A stretch of 64,000 bases of DNA from Microbacterium sp. RU33B. Lineage in GTDB: Bacteria; Actinomycetota; Actinomycetes; Actinomycetales; Microbacteriaceae. Below the pieces are notes generated by a model, which was given only the letters and a program-made list of their open reading frames with translations, did no database searches and had not been told where the DNA came from. The stretch spans positions 62,001-126,000 of the forward strand of contig NZ_FTPO01000003.1 in NCBI RefSeq assembly GCF_900155915.1, read 5' to 3'. Position numbers and translations under genes: made by a program. Every line of letters starts with the position of its first letter. Positions within the stretch are counted from its first letter, which is position 1. Below, one piece after another: positions 45,677 through 54,386 of the stretch.

Positions 45677-46510
45677 GTGGGGCTCCGTCGCTCGATCTAC
45701 AAGTCGCCCGCCCAGCTGCGGGCGATGGTGGAACCCGGGCTCATCACCGCGGCGGCGCTGGAGGCCGTCCGCGCACTGGTGGCTCCCGGGGTGACGACGA
45801 TCGAGCTGGATGCCGCGGCATCCGCCGTCATCCGCTCACGCGGCGCCGTCTCGAACTTCCAGATGGTGCGCGGTTACCGCCACACCGTCTGCGTCTCGGT
45901 CAACGAGCAGGTCGTCCACGGCATCCCGGGGGAGCGCGTGCTCGAGCCCGGTGACATCGTCTCGATCGACGCGGGGGCCGAGTTCAAGGGCTGGAACGGC
46001 GACTCCGCTATCACGATCGTCGTGCCCGACGACTCCCGCCCCGATGTCGTGGCCGAGCGCGAGGAGCTCTCCCGCGTCACCGAGGGGTCGCTCTGGGCGG
46101 GCATCGCCGCGCTCGCGACCGCGAAGCACCTCGGCGAGGTCGGCGCCGCGATCCAGTCGCACATCGATTCCGCTGGTCACGGGTACGGCATCCTGCGCGA
46201 CTACGTCGGTCACGGCATCGGTCGCAAGATGCACGAGTCGCCGTCCGTCTTCAACTACCGCGTGGCGGACCTCGGTCCCGAGGTGCGTCCGGGTCTCGCT
46301 CTGGCGATCGAGCCGATGGTCGTCATCGGCGACCAGGAGACGTTCGTCGAGGACGACGACTGGACCGTGTCCACCGTCGACGGCACAGCGGGTTCACATT
46401 GGGAGCACAGCGTCGCTGTGCATGATGACGGCATCTGGGTGCTCACCGCACCCGACGGCGGTGCCGCCGGCCTCGCGCCGTTCGGCGTCACGCCGCGCGC
46501 GATCGCCTGA
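45677..46510 (+). CDS. map: type I methionine aminopeptidase
   Basis: At 277 aa this removes N-terminal Met from new proteins. Metal ligands are visible: Asp residues in VSIDAGAEFKGWNGDSA, His in YVGHGIGRKMHE, and Glu residues in LAIEPMVVI and HWEHSVAV. GTG 45677 follows the adk stop by one base. The secY-adk-map order is standard. Confidence 0.96.
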   Translation: MGLRRSIYKSPAQLRAMVEPGLITAAALEAVRALVAPGVTTIELDAAASAVIRSRGAVSNFQMVRGYRHTVCVSVNEQVVHGIPGERVLEPGDIVSIDAGAEFKGWNGDSAITIVVPDDSRPDVVAEREELSRVTEGSLWAGIAALATAKHLGEVGAAIQSHIDSAGHGYGILRDYVGHGIGRKMHESPSVFNYRVADLGPEVRPGLALAIEPMVVIGDQETFVEDDDWTVSTVDGTAGSHWEHSVAVHDDGIWVLTAPDGGAAGLAPFGVTPRAIA

Positions 46511-46530
46511 GAGCAGACAAGGAAAAGCAC

Positions 46531-47214
46531 ATGGCAGCCGCACAGCGGAAGACCAACTGGTTCGCGATCTGGGTGAGCGTCGGCGTCGTCGTCGTGCTCG
46601 TCCTGGTGGGTGCGCTCGTGGTCTGGATGAACACGGCGGCGAAGGACCCCGGCACCCTTCCCGAGAGCGGCGGCATCGACACCACGACCGGCGCGATCGC
46701 GGTCGGCGAGGGCGCGAACGAACTCGCCACCTACATCGACTTCATGTGCCCCATCTGCGGCGACTTCGAGGCCAGCTACGGCGAGGAGATGCTCGGGCTG
46801 GTCGAGGACGGAACGATCACCCTCAACATCCACCCGATCTCGATCCTGGACCGCTACTCGCAGGGCACCCAGTACTCCACGCGTGCCGCGAACGCCATGT
46901 ACTGCGTCGCGGACTCCGACCCGACGGCGACGGTCGCCTTCATGCAGACGCTGTTCGAGAACCAGCCCGCGGAGCAGAGCGAAGGTCTCTCGGATCAGGA
47001 GCTCATCGACTTCGCGAAGGGCGTGACCGATGCGGATGTCGCGTCCTGCATCACCGACGGCACGTACAAGGACTTCGTCGCCGCGATGACCGAGAAGACC
47101 CCGATCCAGCCGGGAGCGAGCGGAATCGGCACGCCGACGATCGCGGTCAACGGCGAGGTCATCTCGAACTCGACGATCCCCTCACCCGGAAGCCTCGCCA
47201 CCCTGTTCGAGTGA
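46531..47214 (+). CDS. membrane-anchored DsbA-like thiol oxidoreductase
   Basis: This 227-aa protein has a signal-anchor helix at about 10-33 and an extracytoplasmic thioredoxin/DsbA fold. The active site is CPIC in YIDFMCPICGDFEASYG. Another Cys pair (AMYCVAD and ASCITDG) may form a structural disulfide. The cis-Pro loop is GTPTIAVNG. It probably helps fold secreted proteins. It sits 20 nt after map in the secY transcript, linking it by context to secretion. Confidence 0.9.
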   Translation: MAAAQRKTNWFAIWVSVGVVVVLVLVGALVVWMNTAAKDPGTLPESGGIDTTTGAIAVGEGANELATYIDFMCPICGDFEASYGEEMLGLVEDGTITLNIHPISILDRYSQGTQYSTRAANAMYCVADSDPTATVAFMQTLFENQPAEQSEGLSDQELIDFAKGVTDADVASCITDGTYKDFVAAMTEKTPIQPGASGIGTPTIAVNGEVISNSTIPSPGSLATLFE

Positions 47215-47242
47215 CGCGCGAGCGGATGCGTGCGGTGCTGGT

Positions 47243-47271
47243 TTGCCGAGGCATCCGATATCACGTATGCT
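47243..47271 (+). promoter_or_regulatory. infA operon promoter
   Basis: -35 TTGCCG (47243-47248), a 17-bp spacer and -10 TATGCT (47266-47271). Drives infA-rpmJ-rpsM-rpsK-rpoA-rplQ. Confidence 0.75.
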
Positions 47272-47274
47272 TGA

Positions 47275-47314
47275 TCTTTGGTGCCTAGCGCCCTCGTCGG
47301 CGTGTCGAGGCACC
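47275..47314 (+). other. infA leader hairpin with a motif shared with the rplM leader
   Basis: The first transcribed bases read TCTTTGGTGCC, then a GCGCCC-containing loop, then GGCACC pairing back to GGTGCC. The rplM leader (56070-56102) has the same TCTTTGGTGC, GCGCCC and GCACC in the same order. A shared regulatory structure for translation genes is possible. Confidence 0.45.
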
Positions 47315-47366
47315 GAAACCCCCATCCAACGCAGACCGACCGGTCTGCACGAGTGTTAGCGAGCGT

Positions 47367-47588
47367 ATGGCGAAGAAAGACGGAGTCATCGAGATCGAGG
47401 GTGTGATCTCCGAGGCGCTGCCGAACGCGATGTTCCGCGTGGAGCTGAGCAACGGGCACAAGGTCCTCGCGACGATCTCCGGCAAGATGCGGCAGAACTA
47501 CATCCGCATCATCCCCGAGGACCGCGTCGTCGTGGAGCTCAGCCCCTACGACCTCACGCGCGGACGCATCGTCTACCGCTACCGCTAG
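47367..47588 (+). CDS. infA: translation initiation factor IF-1
   Basis: At 73 aa this is an S1/OB-fold protein that blocks the A site during initiation. It starts [20 protein letters not shown] and ends [11 protein letters not shown], typical for the family. First gene of the alpha operon. Confidence 0.98.
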   Translation: MAKKDGVIEIEGVISEALPNAMFRVELSNGHKVLATISGKMRQNYIRIIPEDRVVVELSPYDLTRGRIVYRYR

Positions 47589-47654
47589 ACCGGTCGAGAA
47601 GTAACGCCCCGAGCGCGCGAGCGCCCGCCGGCGAAGACAGCGAAACAGGAAATC

Positions 47655-47771
47655 ATGAAGGTCAACCCCTCCGTCAAGCCCATCTGCGACCACTGCAAGG
47701 TCATCCGCCGCCACGGCCGCGTGATGGTCATCTGCAAGTCCAACCCGCGCCACAAGCAGCGCCAGGGTTGA
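47655..47771 (+). CDS. rpmJ: 50S ribosomal protein L36 (zinc-binding form)
   Basis: At 38 aa it is easily missed. It starts [14 protein letters not shown] and ends NPRHKQRQG. Cys11, Cys14, Cys27 and His33 form the zinc ribbon, so this is the zinc-dependent form. ATG 47655 follows ACAGGA. It lies between infA and rpsM in the standard order. Confidence 0.96.
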   Translation: MKVNPSVKPICDHCKVIRRHGRVMVICKSNPRHKQRQG

Positions 47772-47930
47772 GGGGGCGCCGCGTCCGCGCGGCCCGCAGG
47801 TCTCATAACTGAACACACACGGCAGGGTCAGATCCCGCGACGGCACTCAGGCGCCGGCGAGGAGGACACCTCGGGCGGAGGCCCGGGCACCGATCCTGCT
47901 CCATACCTCCACTACTCCTAGGAGAACCGC

Positions 47931-48305
47931 ATGGCACGTCTTGCCGGCGTTGACATCCCGCGCGACAAGCGCGTGGTGATCGCCCTGACCTACATCTACG
48001 GCGTCGGCCGTACCCGCTCGGACGAGATCCTCGCCGCGACGGGGATCGACGAGAACATCCGCGTCAAGGACCTCACCGACGACCAGCTCGTCGCGCTCCG
48101 CGACCACATCGAAGGCACCTACAAGGTGGAGGGTGACCTTCGCCGCGAGGTCGCCGCAGACATCCGCCGCAAGGTCGAGATCGGCTCCTACGAGGGCATC
48201 CGCCACCGTCGTGGACTCCCGGTGCGCGGCCAGCGCACGAAGACGAACGCGCGTACCCGCAAGGGTCCGAAGCGCACCGTCGCCGGCAAGAAGAAGGCGC
48301 GCTAG
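47931..48305 (+). CDS. rpsM: 30S ribosomal protein S13
   Basis: At 124 aa this is normal. S13 forms head bridges and contacts P-site tRNA by its C-terminus. It starts [20 protein letters not shown] and contains [27 protein letters not shown] precedes the ATG. The 159 nt before it hold no gene that I can see. Confidence 0.98.
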   Translation: MARLAGVDIPRDKRVVIALTYIYGVGRTRSDEILAATGIDENIRVKDLTDDQLVALRDHIEGTYKVEGDLRREVAADIRRKVEIGSYEGIRHRRGLPVRGQRTKTNARTRKGPKRTVAGKKKAR

Positions 48306-48343
48306 GCCTCCGCCGGCGCCCCAGGATTTAGGGAGAACGCAAC

Positions 48344-48742
48344 ATGGCACAGGCCAAGACCGCCGCGCGCAAGCCGCGCCGCAAGGAGAAGAAGAACATC
48401 GCGCTGGGCCACGCCCACATCAAGTCGACGTTCAACAACACGATCGTCTCGATCACCGACCCCTCGGGCGCGGTCATCAGCTGGGCATCGTCCGGCGGCG
48501 TGGGCTTCAAGGGCTCGCGCAAGTCGACGCCCTACGCCGCAGGCATGGCAGCGGAGTCCGCTGCCCGCCAGGCGCAGGAGCACGGCGTCAAGAAGGTCGA
48601 CGTCTTCGTGAAGGGCCCGGGTTCGGGTCGTGAGACCGCGATCCGCTCGCTCCAGGCCGCAGGCCTCGAGGTCGGCTCGATCCAGGACGTGACGCCGCAG
48701 GCCCACAACGGCTGCCGTCCGCCCAAGCGCCGCCGCGTCTGA
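48344..48742 (+). CDS. rpsK: 30S ribosomal protein S11
   Basis: At 132 aa this is normal. S11 lies in the platform near the E site. It contains [18 protein letters not shown] and ends with the conserved [18 protein letters not shown]. The downstream gap contains an inverted repeat. Confidence 0.98.
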   Translation: MAQAKTAARKPRRKEKKNIALGHAHIKSTFNNTIVSITDPSGAVISWASSGGVGFKGSRKSTPYAAGMAAESAARQAQEHGVKKVDVFVKGPGSGRETAIRSLQAAGLEVGSIQDVTPQAHNGCRPPKRRRV

Positions 48743-48754
48743 TCCACTCCGGCA

Positions 48755-48794
48755 CTCCGGCAGGCTCAGTGACCGGTTCCTGAGCCTGCCGGAG
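48755..48794. repeat. intergenic inverted repeat (AGGCTCAG family)
   Basis: CTCCGGCAGGCTCAG (48755-48769) and CTGAGCCTGCCGGAG (48780-48794) are perfect 15-bp complements with a 10-nt loop, 12 nt after rpsK. It shares the core AGGCTC/GAGCCT with the repeat at 24887-24937. It would form a strong hairpin between rpsK and rpoA. Confidence 0.8.
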
Positions 48795-48902
48795 GGCCGC
48801 ACGCTTCCGGATGGCTCGCCGAGGCATCCGATCGAGAAAAACTCAACACCTCACTACACCGCACGTGTCATATAGCGGGCACGTGATCGAAAGGAACACA
48901 TA

Positions 48903-49892
48903 GTGCTCATCGCACAGCGTCCCACCCTGACCGAGGAAAAGGTCGGGGAGTTCCGCAGCCGCTTCATCATCGAGCCGCTCGAGCCCGGCTTCGGCTACAC
49001 GATCGGCAACGCGCTGCGTCGCAGCCTCCTGTCGTCGATCCCCGGCGCCGCAGTGACGTCCATCCGCATCGACGGCGTCCTCCACGAGTTCAGCACGATC
49101 CCCGGTGTGAAGGAGGATGTCACCGAGATCATCCTGAACATCAAGCAGCTGGTCGTCTCCTCCGAGCGCGACGAGCCCATCACGGCCTACCTGCGCAAGA
49201 CGGGTGCCGGTGAGGTCACGGCCGCCGACATCTCCGCCCCCGCCGGCGTCGAGGTGCACAACCCGGAGCTCGTCATCGCGACGCTCAACGACACCGCCAA
49301 GTTCGAGCTCGAGCTCACGATCGAGCGCGGCCGCGGCTACGTCTCGGCGACGCAGAACCGCAACGAGTACGCCGAGGCCGGTCAGATCCCGATCGACTCG
49401 ATCTACTCGCCCGTCCTCAAGGTCAGCTACCGCGTCGAGGCCACCCGTGCCGGTGAGCGCACCGACTTCGACAAGCTCGTGCTCGATGTCGAGGCCAAGT
49501 CCTCGATCTCGCCGCGCGACGCCGTCGCGTCGGCCGGTCGCACCCTGACGGAGCTCTTCGGCCTCGCCCGCGAGCTCAACGTCGAGGCCGAGGGCATCGA
49601 GATCGGCCCCGCGCCGGTCGAGACCGTGCTCTCGAACGAGCTGTCGATGCCGATCGAGGACCTCGATCTGTCGGTCCGCTCGTACAACTGCCTCAAGCGC
49701 GAGGGCATCAACACCGTCTCGGAGCTCGTCGCCCTTTCGGAGACGCAGCTCATGAACATCCGCAACTTCGGTCAGAAGTCGGTCGACGAGGTGCGCGACA
49801 AGCTCACGTCGCTCGGTCTGTCGCTGAAGGACTCGGTCCCCGGGTTCGACGGCGCTCACTTCTACGGCGGATACGACGACGAGACCGTCTGA
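48903..49892 (+). CDS. rpoA: DNA-directed RNA polymerase subunit alpha
   Basis: This 329-aa protein has the N-terminal dimer domain ([20 protein letters not shown], split by the usual LEPG turn) for polymerase assembly. After a linker comes the C-terminal domain near residues 250-315 ([20 protein letters not shown]) that contacts UP elements and activators. GTG start with AAAGGAA upstream. Two CACGTG palindromes (48862 and 48880) lie just before the gene. rpsD, found before rpoA in many bacteria, is absent here, as is common in related genera. Confidence 0.98.
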   Translation: MLIAQRPTLTEEKVGEFRSRFIIEPLEPGFGYTIGNALRRSLLSSIPGAAVTSIRIDGVLHEFSTIPGVKEDVTEIILNIKQLVVSSERDEPITAYLRKTGAGEVTAADISAPAGVEVHNPELVIATLNDTAKFELELTIERGRGYVSATQNRNEYAEAGQIPIDSIYSPVLKVSYRVEATRAGERTDFDKLVLDVEAKSSISPRDAVASAGRTLTELFGLARELNVEAEGIEIGPAPVETVLSNELSMPIEDLDLSVRSYNCLKREGINTVSELVALSETQLMNIRNFGQKSVDEVRDKLTSLGLSLKDSVPGFDGAHFYGGYDDETV

Positions 49893-49932
49893 TCCCCGCC
49901 GGACCCGACTTTTCACACTGGAGTAATTGAGA

Positions 49933-50514
49933 ATGCCTAAGCCCACCAAGGGTCCCCGCCTCGGAGGCGGTCCCGCCCACGAGCGCCTGCTGCTTGCGAA
50001 CCTCGCCGCTGCGCTCTTCACGCACAAGTCGATCCAGACGACCGAGACGAAGGCCAAGCGCGTTCGTCCCCTCGCCGAGCGACTCATCACGTTCGCCAAG
50101 CGCGGCGACCTGCACGCGCGTCGCCGGGTGCTGTCGGTCATCGGTGACAAGGAAGTCGTGCACGTCCTCTTCACCGAGATCGCGCCGCTCGTCGCCGAGC
50201 GCGAGGGCGGCTACACCCGCATCACCAAGATCGGCAACCGCAAGGGCGACAACGCCCCCATGGCCGTGATCGAGCTCGTCCTCGAGCCCGTCACCCCGAA
50301 GCCCAAGGCCAAGAAGGCAGCTCCGGCCGCCGCTGCGCCCGCGGCTGAGGATGTCGCCGAGGACGAGGCCACTGAGGCCGTCGCCGAGGCCGACGAGACG
50401 CAGGACGGGGCCGACGAGGTCGCCGCTGCCGACGCCGGTGCGGAGTCGCCCGAAGAGGGTGCCGCTGCAGAGGCCGCGGCCGAGGACGCCGTCGAAGGCG
50501 CCGACAAGGCCTGA
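49933..50514 (+). CDS. rplQ: 50S ribosomal protein L17 with acidic C-terminal tail
   Basis: This protein of about 193 aa has a core of about 118 residues ([20 protein letters not shown] to VIELVLEPV). It is followed by a 75-residue tail: a short KPKAKKAA segment, then an Ala/Glu/Asp-rich acidic region. Such tails vary among actinobacteria. ATG 49933 is preferred to an in-frame TTG at 49927. A strong terminator follows. Confidence 0.97.
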   Translation: MPKPTKGPRLGGGPAHERLLLANLAAALFTHKSIQTTETKAKRVRPLAERLITFAKRGDLHARRRVLSVIGDKEVVHVLFTEIAPLVAEREGGYTRITKIGNRKGDNAPMAVIELVLEPVTPKPKAKKAAPAAAAPAAEDVAEDEATEAVAEADETQDGADEVAAADAGAESPEEGAAAEAAAEDAVEGADKA

Positions 50515-50547
50515 TGACCTGCCGGGGCCTCACCGCCCCGTGCACGG

Positions 50548-50585
50548 CGAGACCCGCGTGCCCCGTTTCGGGCACGCGGGTCTCG
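50548..50585 (+). terminator. terminator of the infA-rplQ operon
   Basis: CGAGACCCGCGTGCCC and GGGCACGCGGGTCTCG form a perfect 16-bp stem around CGTTTC. One of the strongest hairpins in the window. Confidence 0.9.
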
Positions 50586-50657
50586 TGCATTCCGGGGTCG
50601 GATGCCCCGCACGTCCTGTGCGGCGCCTGCCTCTGTACGCGCCCATGCCCACGGCGA

Positions 50658-50663
50658 TATCCT
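50658..50663 (+). promoter_or_regulatory. putative -10 box of the cyclase-channel pair
   Basis: TATCCT fits TANNNT in the 231-nt gap after rplQ; the -35 is weak. The terminator upstream makes a separate promoter necessary. Confidence 0.3.
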
Positions 50664-50745
50664 GGCCCGGCCCCCGGATCTCCGGGGCCTCCGGGGTTCC
50701 TCGCCGCGACGACGGCTGTCGCGACAGAGAGTGGGGATCAGCGCC

Positions 50746-52920
50746 ATGTCCGAGCCGAGCGCGACCGCGTCACCGCCCTCCTGGGTGGGCACGCCGCGGC
50801 CGCGCGGGCGCGCCGGGCTCTCGATCTACTCGATCCTGCTCATCATGCTGCTGTCGGTGAGCGTGCTCTCCAGCATCGTCGTCGGAATCATCGGCTATCT
50901 CAACGGCACCCAGGCGCTGCGGGGCATCGCGTACGAGAAGCTCGTCGAGATCCGCGAGAACCGCAGCCGCGAAGTGGCGCAGCTGTTCGCCACCATCGAG
51001 AATGCGGTGCGGCTCGGCGCCATGAACGAGACCAGCCGCCAGGCCGCGGTCGCGTTCACCGACGCGTTCGCCGCCCTCCGCGACGAGCCCGAGGACGCCG
51101 AGGCGTCCGCCGCCCTGGAGGCCTACTACCGCGACGTGTTCGCCGTGCAGTTGTCGGAGGCGACGGGGGAGCCCGTCGACGGCAAGACCTTCGTGCCCCG
51201 CGACGCCGCCGCACGCTACCTCCAGGCCAATTACGTGATCCCCTACGCGTCGTGGGAGGACGCCATCCGTGCCGACGACGCGGGGGACGGCAGCGCGTGG
51301 TCGGCCGCGCATGCGAAGTACCACGAGTACTTCCGGGCCATGACCGAGCTCCAGGACTTCGAAGACGTCCTCATGATCGACACCGCCGGCGACGTCGTCT
51401 ACACGGCGTTCAAGGGGATCGACCTCGGCACCAATCTCCTCGACGGCCCGTACCGGCTGTCGAATCTCGCCGACGCGTATCGCGAGGCGATGAGCCGGAA
51501 CATCGTGGGCGACGTGGTGATAGCCGACTTCAAGGGGTACAGCCCGAGCCTCGGCACCCCCGCGGGCTGGGCGGTGACCCCCATCGAGTCCGACGGAGCG
51601 GTGATCGGCGCTCTCGCGATCGAGCTCCCGATCGACCGCATCAACGACGTCATGACGGTGGGCGGATCCTGGGAGCTCAACGGACTCGGCGCGACCGGTG
51701 AGACCTACCTCGTCGGCCCGGACGAGACGATGCGCTCCATCTCGCGGGTGCTCCTGGACGATCCCGCCTCGTACGAGACGGCGGCGGTCGCGGCGGGCCT
51801 CTCGCCCCCGGCGGCGGCTCTCAGCGTGGCCAACGGGAACACCCTCCTCCAGCAGACCGTCGCGGGGGACCCCGTCGTCCGCGCGTTCGCGGGCGAGAGC
51901 GGCACCATGATCGCCCGCGACTATCTGGGCCGCGAGACGCTGATGGCCTACGGGCCGCTGGGCATCGACGGACTGGACTGGACCATCATCGCGCAGGAGA
52001 CCACGGCGGAGGCGCTGGTCCCCGTGGAGGACTTCACGCGCAACCTCATCCTCTCCACGGCGGGCATGATCATCTTCGTCTGCCTGCTCTCCCTCGTGCT
52101 GGCGCAAGTGTTCGTGCGGCCCCTGCGGCGGCTCAAGACCGCGGCCCGGCGGATCGCGGCGGGCGAGGAGGGCGTGCAGGTCGATGCCGGCGCGAGCGAC
52201 GAGCTCGCCGATGTGGCGACGGCGTTCAACGACATGTCGCGCAGCCTCGAGGTGAAGTCGCACCTCATCGAGGATCACGAGCGAGCGAGTGAGCAGCTCA
52301 TCCTGTCGTTCATGCCGGAGGGGATGGCCGATCGCTATCGGCACGGCGACGAGGCGATCACGCAGGCGGGCGACGACGTGACGGTGATCTTCGCCGACAT
52401 CGTGGGCTTCGAGGAGCTCGCGGCGACGCTGTCGTCGGAGGAGGCGCTCGCGAAGCTGAACGACCTCATCCGCACCTTCGACGACGCCGCCGAGCGCCAC
52501 GGCGTCGAACGGGTGCGGACGACCCGGCAGAGCTACCTCGCCAGCTGCGGCCTCGGCACGCCGCGCGTGGACAACGCCCGTCGTGCGGTCGAGTTCGCGA
52601 TGGAGCTCGACACGATCCTCGAGCGGTACTCCACGCAGCAGGGTGTGACGCTCGGACTGCGCGCGGGGCTGGATGCGGGCCAGGTGACGAGCGGACTCAT
52701 CGGCCGGGCGCGCGTCGTGTACGACATGTGGGGGGATGCCGTGAACCTGGCGTTCCGGGTGCAGGGCGACTCCTCCGATCCGGGCATCTACGTGACGCAG
52801 CGCGTGGCCGACCGCATCCCCGACACGATCCGGATCACGCCGGCCGGGGAGGTCGCGACGCAGAGCGGCACGCAGCGCGTGTGGCGCATCGAGACCCCCG
52901 TGCCCGTCGCCGAGGGTTGA
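50746..52920 (+). CDS. receptor-type class III nucleotide cyclase with altered active site
   Basis: This protein of about 724 aa has helix 1 at about 26-48, a large outside domain (50-425) resembling a double Cache sensor, helix 2 near 428-450, a HAMP linker (VRPLRRLKTAARRIAAGEE) and a class III cyclase domain from about 540. The first metal Asp is present (FADIVGF, Asp551), as are Asp660, Asn667 and Arg671 in DMWGDAVNLAFR. Where KTIGD is normal the chain reads RTTRQ: Arg591 replaces the substrate Lys and Gln595 the second metal Asp. It may be weak, use another nucleotide, or be a pseudo-cyclase. ATG 50746 follows GTGGGGATCAG. 3 nt before the channel gene. Confidence 0.88.
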   Translation: MSEPSATASPPSWVGTPRPRGRAGLSIYSILLIMLLSVSVLSSIVVGIIGYLNGTQALRGIAYEKLVEIRENRSREVAQLFATIENAVRLGAMNETSRQAAVAFTDAFAALRDEPEDAEASAALEAYYRDVFAVQLSEATGEPVDGKTFVPRDAAARYLQANYVIPYASWEDAIRADDAGDGSAWSAAHAKYHEYFRAMTELQDFEDVLMIDTAGDVVYTAFKGIDLGTNLLDGPYRLSNLADAYREAMSRNIVGDVVIADFKGYSPSLGTPAGWAVTPIESDGAVIGALAIELPIDRINDVMTVGGSWELNGLGATGETYLVGPDETMRSISRVLLDDPASYETAAVAAGLSPPAAALSVANGNTLLQQTVAGDPVVRAFAGESGTMIARDYLGRETLMAYGPLGIDGLDWTIIAQETTAEALVPVEDFTRNLILSTAGMIIFVCLLSLVLAQVFVRPLRRLKTAARRIAAGEEGVQVDAGASDELADVATAFNDMSRSLEVKSHLIEDHERASEQLILSFMPEGMADRYRHGDEAITQAGDDVTVIFADIVGFEELAATLSSEEALAKLNDLIRTFDDAAERHGVERVRTTRQSYLASCGLGTPRVDNARRAVEFAMELDTILERYSTQQGVTLGLRAGLDAGQVTSGLIGRARVVYDMWGDAVNLAFRVQGDSSDPGIYVTQRVADRIPDTIRITPAGEVATQSGTQRVWRIETPVPVAEG

Positions 52921-52923
52921 GCG

Positions 52924-54354
52924 ATGGCCGACATCGTCTCCCAGCCATGGTTCTGGCCGGCCGTCATCGTCTCGGTCGGGCTCCCGTTCGCCCTCATCGG
53001 GCTCACCGAGCTCGGCAACTCGCTCGTGCGCCGGGGGAGTCGTGCCGCGCCGATCGTACAGATGGTGCGGAACTACCTCGTGCCCGTCGCGGCCGTCCTC
53101 GTGCTCATCAGCCAGCCCGGGGCCTGGGAGGGCGAAGGCACGTGGCCGCGGGTGATCTGGACGGTGTTCGGGCTCCTCGTCATCGTCGTCACGATCAACG
53201 CGATCAATCACCTGGTCTTCCACCGAGCCGAGAAGGGCTCGTGGCGCGACCGCTTTCCGACGATCTTCAGCGACCTCATCCGCTTCGTCTTCATCATCGT
53301 CGGCATCGCGATGCTGCTCGCGTGGGTGTGGGGCGCGGACGTCGCGGGCATCTTCGCCGCTCTCGGCGTCACCTCCATCGTCGTCGGCCTCGCACTCCAG
53401 AACGCCGTCGGGTCGATCGTGTCGGGGCTGTTCCTCATCTTCGAGGCCCCGTTCGAGCTCGGCGACTGGATCGAGACCGGCGGTGTGCGCGGGCAGATCG
53501 TCGAGGTCAACTGGCGCGCCGTGCACCTCGACACCGGCAACGGGATCGTCGTCATGCCCACCTCGGCGCTGGCCGACAGCTCCTTCACGAACCTCACCCG
53601 CACCCCCGAGCCGTTCGCCGCGGAGGCCGACTTCGCGTTCGCGAGCGACGACGCGCCGCTCGCCGTGCGCGCGCTGCTGGCCGACGTAGCCCGCGACATC
53701 CCCTTCGTCTCAGTCGACCGCGACCCGTCGGTCACGAGCGTCGGCGGGTCGGTCTTCCGGATCAGGATCCCGCTGCAGTCCCCGGGCGATCGAGGTGCCG
53801 TCATCGACGCCTTCACGACGAGGGTCTGGTACGCCGCGCGCCGCGCCGGTCTCCACCTCGACGGCGACACGACGGATGACTGGAACACCGCGAGTCGGAT
53901 GCAGGACGCCCTGCGCCAGATCGCCCCGGCACTGAGCCTGCGCCCCGAGGAGGCGGAAGCGCTCGCGGTGTCGGCCAGGCTCGAGCGCTACTGCGCCGGC
54001 GAAGTGATCCTGCGCCCCGGAACGGTGCCCACCTGCACCCGGTTCATCCTCGCGGGCCGCGTGCTCCTGGGCATCCCGACCGATTCGGGGTTCGTGCAGG
54101 TCGCCGAGCTCGCGCGCGACGATGCGGTGGGCCTCACGGCGCTGACGCGCTCCTCGACGATCTCACGCGCGACCGCGCTCACCGAGCTCGAGGTCGTCTC
54201 CCTGCCCGTGCGCGTGCTCGACGACATCGTCCGCGAGCATCCGGTGCTGGCCCGCGAGATCGTGCGGGAGAGCGAGAATCGCGTGCGTCTGGCCCGGACG
54301 GCCCTCGCGGCGGTCGGCGAGACGCTGTCGCCCGGTCGACGCGTCTTCGGCTGA
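52924..54354 (+). CDS. MscS-family channel with C-terminal cyclic-nucleotide-binding domain
   Basis: This 476-aa protein has N-terminal helices at about 12-32, 48-63, 78-95 and 117-140. The MscS pore helix and beta domain follow (TSIVVGLALQNAVGSIVSGL, FEAPFELGDWIETGG) to about 225, then an alpha/beta part. Residues about 340-450 form a cNMP-binding domain (YCAGEVILRPGTVPTCTRFI). Its phosphate-binding cassette is divergent: VGLTALTRSSTISRAT has Leu where FGE has Glu. This is the bCNG layout of the MscS superfamily, channels proposed to be gated by cyclic nucleotide. Directly behind a cyclase gene, so ligand supply and gating are probably coupled. Confidence 0.9.
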   Translation: MADIVSQPWFWPAVIVSVGLPFALIGLTELGNSLVRRGSRAAPIVQMVRNYLVPVAAVLVLISQPGAWEGEGTWPRVIWTVFGLLVIVVTINAINHLVFHRAEKGSWRDRFPTIFSDLIRFVFIIVGIAMLLAWVWGADVAGIFAALGVTSIVVGLALQNAVGSIVSGLFLIFEAPFELGDWIETGGVRGQIVEVNWRAVHLDTGNGIVVMPTSALADSSFTNLTRTPEPFAAEADFAFASDDAPLAVRALLADVARDIPFVSVDRDPSVTSVGGSVFRIRIPLQSPGDRGAVIDAFTTRVWYAARRAGLHLDGDTTDDWNTASRMQDALRQIAPALSLRPEEAEALAVSARLERYCAGEVILRPGTVPTCTRFILAGRVLLGIPTDSGFVQVAELARDDAVGLTALTRSSTISRATALTELEVVSLPVRVLDDIVREHPVLAREIVRESENRVRLARTALAAVGETLSPGRRVFG

Positions 54355-54374
54355 GGCGGAGGCCGGGCCGCGCA

Positions 54375-54380
54375 TAGGCT
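54375..54380 (+). promoter_or_regulatory. -10 box of a leaderless truA promoter
   Basis: TAGGCT ends 6 nt before the GTG at 54387, so transcription is expected to begin at or next to the start codon. No ribosome site is visible between them. Confidence 0.55.
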
Positions 54381-54386
54381 GGGGCC

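Noticed and set aside
48862..48885. Two CACGTG palindromes before rpoA as a regulator site
   Set aside because: Six-base palindromes are common in GC-rich DNA, and no matching copy occurs before other operons here; noted only in the rpoA entry.
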